This document shows, piece after piece, positions 1 through 13,235 of a stretch of DNA of 13,235 bases. Both the position numbers and the translations under genes were made by a program. Origin of the DNA: Baffinella frigidus (lineage: Eukaryota > Cryptophyceae > Cryptomonadales > Baffinellaceae); assembly GCA_026770585.1 (NCBI GenBank), contig MU646433.1:626234-639468 (forward strand). The letters are read 5' to 3'. Each line of letters starts with the position of its first letter. The stretch's first letter is position 1. The notes beneath the pieces are model-generated. The model did not search any database. It saw only the letters and a list, made by a program, of their open reading frames with translations, and had not been told where the DNA came from.

Positions 1-26
1 ACACACACACACACACACACACACAC
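1..26. repeat. CA dinucleotide microsatellite
   Basis: Thirteen AC units at the very left edge, continuing out of the window. On the RecQ coding strand it reads as TG repeats and lies in the 3' direction from the last recognised exon. Confidence 0.95.
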
Positions 27-123
27 CACTGAGCAGTCTCCACTGACGACGCATAACTGCTCCTGCTCCGCCAACAAACACACTCTCCACTCACCAATCT
101 CCACTCATCACTCTCCACTCAGT

Positions 124-243
124 AATCAGGACCCAGGACTCAGGACTCAGGACTCAGGACTCAGGACTCACCAGTCAACACTCAACACTCAACACTCAGG
201 ACTCAGGACTCAGGACTGAGGACTGAGGACTGAGGACTGAGCA
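124..243. repeat. Period-7 tandem repeat with variant blocks (CAGGACT, CAACACT, GAGGACT)
   Basis: A run of heptamers: several CAGGACT units, then CAACACT units, then CAGGACT, then GAGGACT units. The same period holds throughout with block-wise substitutions, as expected for a minisatellite that expands by local slippage. The remaining bases from 27 to 413 hold short CTCCACTCA-like repeats and no recognisable exon. Confidence 0.9.
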
Positions 244-413
244 GTAAGCAGTGAGCAAAGCAGCACTCGGCACGCAGGGCACGGGCGTTGCCGTCGCGTC
301 GGTGCAGTGTTGTGTTGTCTCGCGCGTCTTCTCATTTGACTGGGGATGCTTCGTTGCGTGATGTATGAGGTTCACATCGGAGGCTGGAGCAAGGCGAGTG
401 TCGATGATGATGT

Positions 414-465
414 TGCCTCGAGGTGTTTGGAGGCATTCGGTTTCGGGCGCTGACGTTCAGGGGGG
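414..465 (-). repeat. Diverged copy of the putative RecQ exon at 572-622
   Basis: On the minus strand this reads codons LNVSARNRMPPNTSR against LDVIARNRVPKNTLR. Similarity covers most of the exon's length and ends just after the GAGGC at the putative donor. It lies downstream of the exon in coding direction, the position typical of end-of-exon copies in this window. Confidence 0.6.
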
Positions 466-571
466 GTGCTGATGGGTGCTCCACATGGAAGTTTGGGCTA
501 CATTCCATGCCCGGGGTCCCGAGGGAGCCGAGGGCCGAGGGTCGGTGATCAGCCTCGGGATGCAGATCAGC

Positions 572-622
572 CTCAAAGTGTTTTTCGGCACGCGGTTTCG
601 GGCGATGACGTCCAGGTGCGGG
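572..622 (-). CDS. Possible RecQ exon (PHLDVIARNRVPKNTL)
   Basis: Between acceptor CCAGCAG at 625-623 and a GC donor at 571 lies an open segment encoding (A)PHLDVIARNRVPKNTL(R). It is in phase with the preceding exon if that exon ends at 690, and it resembles the stretch between YVTPE and DEAH. Support: a diverged copy at 414-465 keeps the protein pattern LNVSARNRMPPNTSR and stops resembling it just past the putative GC donor, as happens at certain exons here. No DEAH follows within view, so this is tentative. Confidence 0.4.
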
Positions 623-2719
623 CTGCTGGAGACGCACGGGCCCAGGGTTCCTGTCTGCGGTTGAGGGGAGGAGGGTGCGTGCCTGGAACGCTCCAGTGCA
701 GAGCAGCTCCGGCGTGACGTACAGCAGCCGGATCAGCGGCGGACCTGCGACACCCACCCGAGCGCTCACCAACTCCACACCCTCCTTCGCTGGGCCAGCT
801 CATCCCAGCCATCTACCCGGCGGTAGGCCCAGGTGGGCCACGGGGGCAGCAGCCGAGGGGTTGGGTTTCAGGGTTCAGGGATTAGGGTTTAGGGTTTAGG
901 GTTTAGGGCTTGGGGTCTCAGGTTTATGGTTTAGGGTTTAGGGTTTAGAGTTAAGGGTTTAGAGTTTATGGGTTAGGGTTTGAGGTTTAAAGAAAGGACC
1001 TGGTTGTATGTGTAGGGTTTACATAACGAACCTGGATGGCTGGGCAGCAGCCTAGGGTTTAACGTGCAGGCATTTAGGATTTCAAGAGTGACTCGTCGAG
1101 CGTGAGGGGGGAGACCTTCAGGGCCGTCCTTACACAGGCGTCCCATCAAGTCATCCATCACAGCGGTTCTCGCCTTCTTCCCCAGCGTCCCAAAAATTGC
1201 CGAGGCCTTGACGCCTCGGTCCCGCAGTGCCTTCACCTGCTCCACCCCAACCATCAACTCTCGCCCCTGCACCTCATAATCGCAACCGTACACCCACAAC
1301 TCCCCACTCTATGCTAAGTCCTCCCCACTTGACTCTCTTGAAAGCCTCGGTCCCGAAGCGTCTTCACCTGCAGACTCTCTTGAGTAAATACTCCCTCGCC
1401 TCCTCAACACCTCTCTAGACTAAATGCACCCTCGCCTGGTACTCAACCTGCCCGGTTTAGTTCGCACTACATTGTTTTGACTCTCTTGAATCACCCTGCC
1501 GAATTCGCTCGACGCTACCCCTCTGCCGACTCGCTTGACTAAGCACTCCATCGCCTCGTGTATGCCCGGTTGAGTAGACGTCGCGGTACAAATGCTGCAC
1601 GGTTTTGTGAACAAATGCTGCACGGTTGTGTCAACATCCGTGACTCTCCACCCCTGAGTCAACAGTCAAGGACCCTCCTCCTGCGCAATCGCGCGGGGTT
1701 GACGCCGCTGTCAACAGGAATGCTGCTGTCTGCCTGTGCGGCTACCACGCACACTGTAATACGTTTCTGTGTGACCGGCACACGGACTGAATGTGCAAGG
1801 TTGGCTGAGCGCTGCGTGCAGGACACCACTGGCCTGCGTGCATCGCCCTGGGCGGCATGGGCCCTCCACGCACAAGGGCAGGAATCGGAACTCTAGCTCT
1901 GCCTCACTCGGGTTGACTGTCAGGCTCTTCTGAAGTTGACGTGCTGGATGTGTGATACAAATCCGTCAACTGTGGGGCGCGAAAGAGCCCGTGCTCACCA
2001 AATTGGCGGGCCCAAACATAATAAAACAGTGCTAAGAGGTGCAGACCTGGTTGCTCATGAGAGCGAGGAGCGGCGTGACCACGACCGCCACCTTGTTCTC
2101 AGACAGGATCGCGGGGAGCTGCTCGATCGCACACCGCTTGCTTCAGCTGGGGGGGAAAGGTCCCGTTGACCTTGGGTGCGTGCATAATGGACATGTGGGG
2201 GCGCAGGGGGGTGTGAAACGGGCACACGTGCCGCTCTCTCTGGTCGTCATGTTGGTAGCCTCGCTGGTTTCCTGGCAGTTGGTGGCAGCGAACCTGGTAA
2301 CAGATGCTCTTTCCAGCGCCAGTTGGCATCACCCCAAAGGCGTCCTGCCCGTTCAACAGCGCCAGGATCACGTTCGCCTGCTGCCCGCGCAGCTTCGAGT
2401 ACCCAAAAACTTTCTCCAGCGCCGCCTCCGCCCTGGCCAGCTGCGCCTCGCACACATCGTTCTGCTTCTCCTTCTCCCGAACGTCGTCCTCCGACTCCTC
2501 GAAGCACCCCGTTTCCGCCATTCGCTCCATTGATGACATTTTTTTCCATGCTTCCGTGGACCTGATCCCCGCCGACTCCTTGTCTGCGTCTTGCTCCTTC
2601 TCCGCGCCCCCGGAGTCCTGCCCGGCCACGAGAAGAAGAAGAAACAGGGCGTGGGCGGCCATCCGGCATCTTCTGATCCGCCGAGCCCCCACACTGCGTG
2701 AACAGGGACGGGTCCTCAT
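572..2719 (-). CDS. RecQ-family ATP-dependent DNA helicase, 5' part, at least four exons, runs off the left edge
   Basis: A 3'-5' DNA helicase of the RecQ/RECQL type, acting in nuclear (or organellar) DNA repair. Exons in coding order are 2719-2294, 2118-2047, 1236-1116, 744-690 and, less surely, 622-572. Spliced together they show motif 0 (FGYSKLRGQQ), Walker A (MPTGAGKS, then ICYQLPAIL), motif Ia (VVVTPLLALMSNQ), VKALRDRGVKASAIFG, and PPLIRLLYVTPELLCTG, in the order and spacing of RecQ helicases. The DEAH box that should follow within about 30 residues was not found and presumably lies left of the window. The gene is head to head with the IDH gene, 408 bases apart. Like IDH, it has small exons, AG|G acceptors in two of the introns, a TTTAGGG/CCCTAAA array in an intron and copies of exon edges. 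Confidence 0.85.
690..744 (-). CDS. RecQ exon, YVTPE motif
   Basis: Encodes (G)PPLIRLLYVTPELLCTG plus two bases. LLYVTPE is characteristic of RecQ helicases just before the DEAH box. Acceptor GTCGCAG|G. The end is ambiguous: donor GTTCCA at 689 (phase 2, fits the tentative next exon) or a GC donor after CAG at 682 (giving TGAFQ, also family-like). Confidence 0.83.
861..990. repeat. Degenerate TTTAGGG array in a RecQ intron
   Basis: Many TTTAGGG-type heptamers, some exact (AGGGTTTAGGGTTTAGGG), others mutated. It lies in the minus-strand RecQ intron 745-1115 and so reads CCCTAAA in the sense of the gene. It ends about 116 bases before the acceptor of the YVTPE exon. It is interstitial, not a chromosome end. 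Confidence 0.95.
1116..1236 (-). CDS. RecQ exon, region after motif Ia
   Basis: Encodes VKALRDRGVKASAIFGTLGK and then KARTAVMDDLMGRLCKDGPE plus one base. It continues LMSNQ|VKALRDRGVKA, matching the DQVxALxxxGIxA pattern of RecQ. Acceptor GGAGCAG|G. Donor GAAG|GTCTCC gives phase 1 and the join GPEGPPLIRLLYVTPE. A diverged copy of its start lies at 1341-1374. The intron upstream of it (1237-2046) holds a dispersed repeat and otherwise nothing recognised. Confidence 0.85.
1341..1374 (-). repeat. Copy of a RecQ exon start plus acceptor
   Basis: On the minus strand it reads TGCAG|GTGAAGACGCTTCGGG and on, coding VKTLRDRGF against VKALRDRGV of the exon at 1116-1236. It lies upstream of the exon in coding direction and keeps a usable AG acceptor. 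Confidence 0.85.
1888..2015. repeat. Dispersed intron repeat, copy 1
   Basis: Starts TAGCTCTGCCTCACTCGGGT and ends near GCTCACCAAATTGGCG. It shares its ends and internal landmarks (a CGTCAACT stretch, GAGCCC, CTCACCAAATT) with the element at 4816-4930 in an IDH intron, and its start with 5933-6050. No coding capacity or clear terminal inverted repeats. Confidence 0.75.
2047..2118 (-). CDS. RecQ exon, motif Ia
   Basis: Encodes LPAILSENKVAVVVTPLLAL and then MSNQ. Joined to the previous exon it reads ICYQ|LPAIL, the classic RecQ continuation after Walker A. Acceptor GAGCAG|C (not AG|G), donor GTCTGC at 2046. The intron between (2119-2293) is 175 bases; reading through it would give a longer open frame without helicase similarity. 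Confidence 0.87.
2294..2719 (-). CDS. RecQ exon with motif 0 and Walker A; N-terminal limit uncertain
   Basis: From ATG at 2719 this gives 142 residues: an Arg-rich start, a hydrophobic run (ALFLLLLV, 24-31), an acidic/coiled stretch (about 39-103), FGYSKLRGQQ (105-114) and MPTGAGKS (131-138), ending ICYQ. Donor is CAG|GTTCGC at 2293. An alternative is that translation begins in an unseen exon and this exon starts at 2617: the codons for LFLLLLV are a C/T-rich tract followed by GGGCAG|G, an excellent acceptor. I cannot decide, so the apparent signal peptide should not be trusted. Confidence 0.8.
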
Positions 2720-3127
2720 ATCCGACGGTGGGGCCGCAGCGAGCGAGCTGCCTGCACCGTTTGTGACACACTGATCCGATCCGCCTCTCTTCGGAAATTC
2801 TTTTTTTTAATTTGAAAAAATGACTTTCCACTACTAAGTTCTAAAGTCAACTGGAAAGTCGACTCATAACCTGATGCCGTTCAGGTTTTTTTGGTGAGAT
2901 CTTCGTGACCAGGGGTCGTAAAGACTACTGAACCGCGCTGGCTGCCTTTCGATTTTGCCCTCAAGACTTTTAAGCTCTTGTTGTAAAAAGGATGAAAGTC
3001 AAATCCCATCAAAAACGATGTGTAAAGTTGCGAAAATCATTTTTGTGTGACCCAGCCCCGGGTCTGATTCGGGCGGGGAGGAATTCGAAAGGCACGCTAG
3101 AGAAATTCAATCCGACTCACCAGCAAG
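2720..3127. other. Intergenic region between divergent RecQ and IDH genes
   Basis: This 408-base gap is noticeably more A/T-rich than its surroundings, with T and A runs at 2801-2820 and a 9-base inverted repeat (2822-2830 and 2852-2860, GACTTTCCA). It must hold both upstream regions and could be a shared promoter (inference). I see no TATA box I would defend and no spliced-leader-like motif. It could also contain an upstream RecQ exon. Confidence 0.6.
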
Positions 3128-13191
<10,064 letters not shown>

Positions 13192-13235
13192 GTTGAGTGT
13201 GGTGCGCAGCATGCGATATCCTCCGACAAAGGGGG

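Noticed and set aside
124-243. CRISPR-like array
   Set aside because: Seven-base direct repeats without spacers; a simple satellite.
332-778. Minus-strand open frame of 148 codons as one exon
   Set aside because: Only the LLYVTPELL part and the short NRVPKNT part look like helicase; the rest is low-complexity sequence with good splice signals between.
1558-1896. Plus-strand open frame of 112 codons
   Set aside because: It lies in the RecQ intron, overlaps the dispersed repeat, and has no recognisable motif.
2618-2719. Signal peptide on the RecQ protein (MAAHALFLLLLVAGQ)
   Set aside because: The hydrophobic codons are a C/T-rich tract followed by CAG|G and are at least as well explained as an intron's 3' end.
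2304-2774. Plus-strand open frames over the RecQ exon
   Set aside because: They are antisense to an exon with clear helicase motifs and have no recognisable features of their own.
2720-3127. Dinoflagellate spliced-leader sequence or TATA box
   Set aside because: I looked for the CCGTAGCCATTTTGGCTC leader and for a well-placed TATA motif and found neither.

Overview
The window looks like nuclear DNA of an intron-rich eukaryote. Two protein genes are each cut into small exons (about 37 to 280 bases; one RecQ exon may reach 426), with AG|G acceptors and introns of roughly 100 to 960 bases. The introns carry degenerate CCCTAAA (TTTAGGG-type) repeats, microsatellites and hairpins. The repeat type, GC-rich exons, AG|G acceptors, several likely GC donors and a bacterial-type monomeric isocitrate dehydrogenase suggest a microalga or related protist (dinoflagellate, cryptophyte or haptophyte-like). 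I cannot choose between these from the sequence.

Layout. Bases 1-2719 hold the 5' part of a RecQ-family DNA helicase gene on the minus strand. Its exons carry motif 0, Walker A, motif Ia and a YVTPE motif; the gene runs off the left edge before the DEAH box. Bases 2720-3127 are an AT-richer gap between two head-to-head genes. Bases 3128 to the right edge hold the first 17 exons (472 codons) of a monomeric NADP-dependent isocitrate dehydrogenase with an N-terminal presequence that looks mitochondrial. Counting residues, the active-site positions I recall from the Azotobacter vinelandii enzyme fall at a constant offset of 57, so the spliced model has no net gain or loss of residues between those positions. 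The last third of the enzyme lies beyond the window.

The introns are the unusual part. (1) CCCTAAA-type arrays, nearly always in the sense direction of the host gene, run straight into the acceptor of many exons and appear to supply the branch-point-like CTAAC/CTAAAC and pyrimidine-rich context. (2) Many exons have diverged partial copies of their own edge, including the splice-site dinucleotide, in the adjacent intron: start-of-exon copies lie upstream of the exon and end-of-exon copies lie downstream. This occurs in both genes, with up to five copies per exon. (3) Several introns hold perfect or near-perfect palindromes, some lying between an exon and its copy. (4) A diverged family of about 120-base repeats recurs in introns of both genes. 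Together these suggest introns that grow by repeated local duplication across splice junctions and by insertion of hairpin and telomere-like repeats.

No tRNA, rRNA, CRISPR array or complete transposon was seen.
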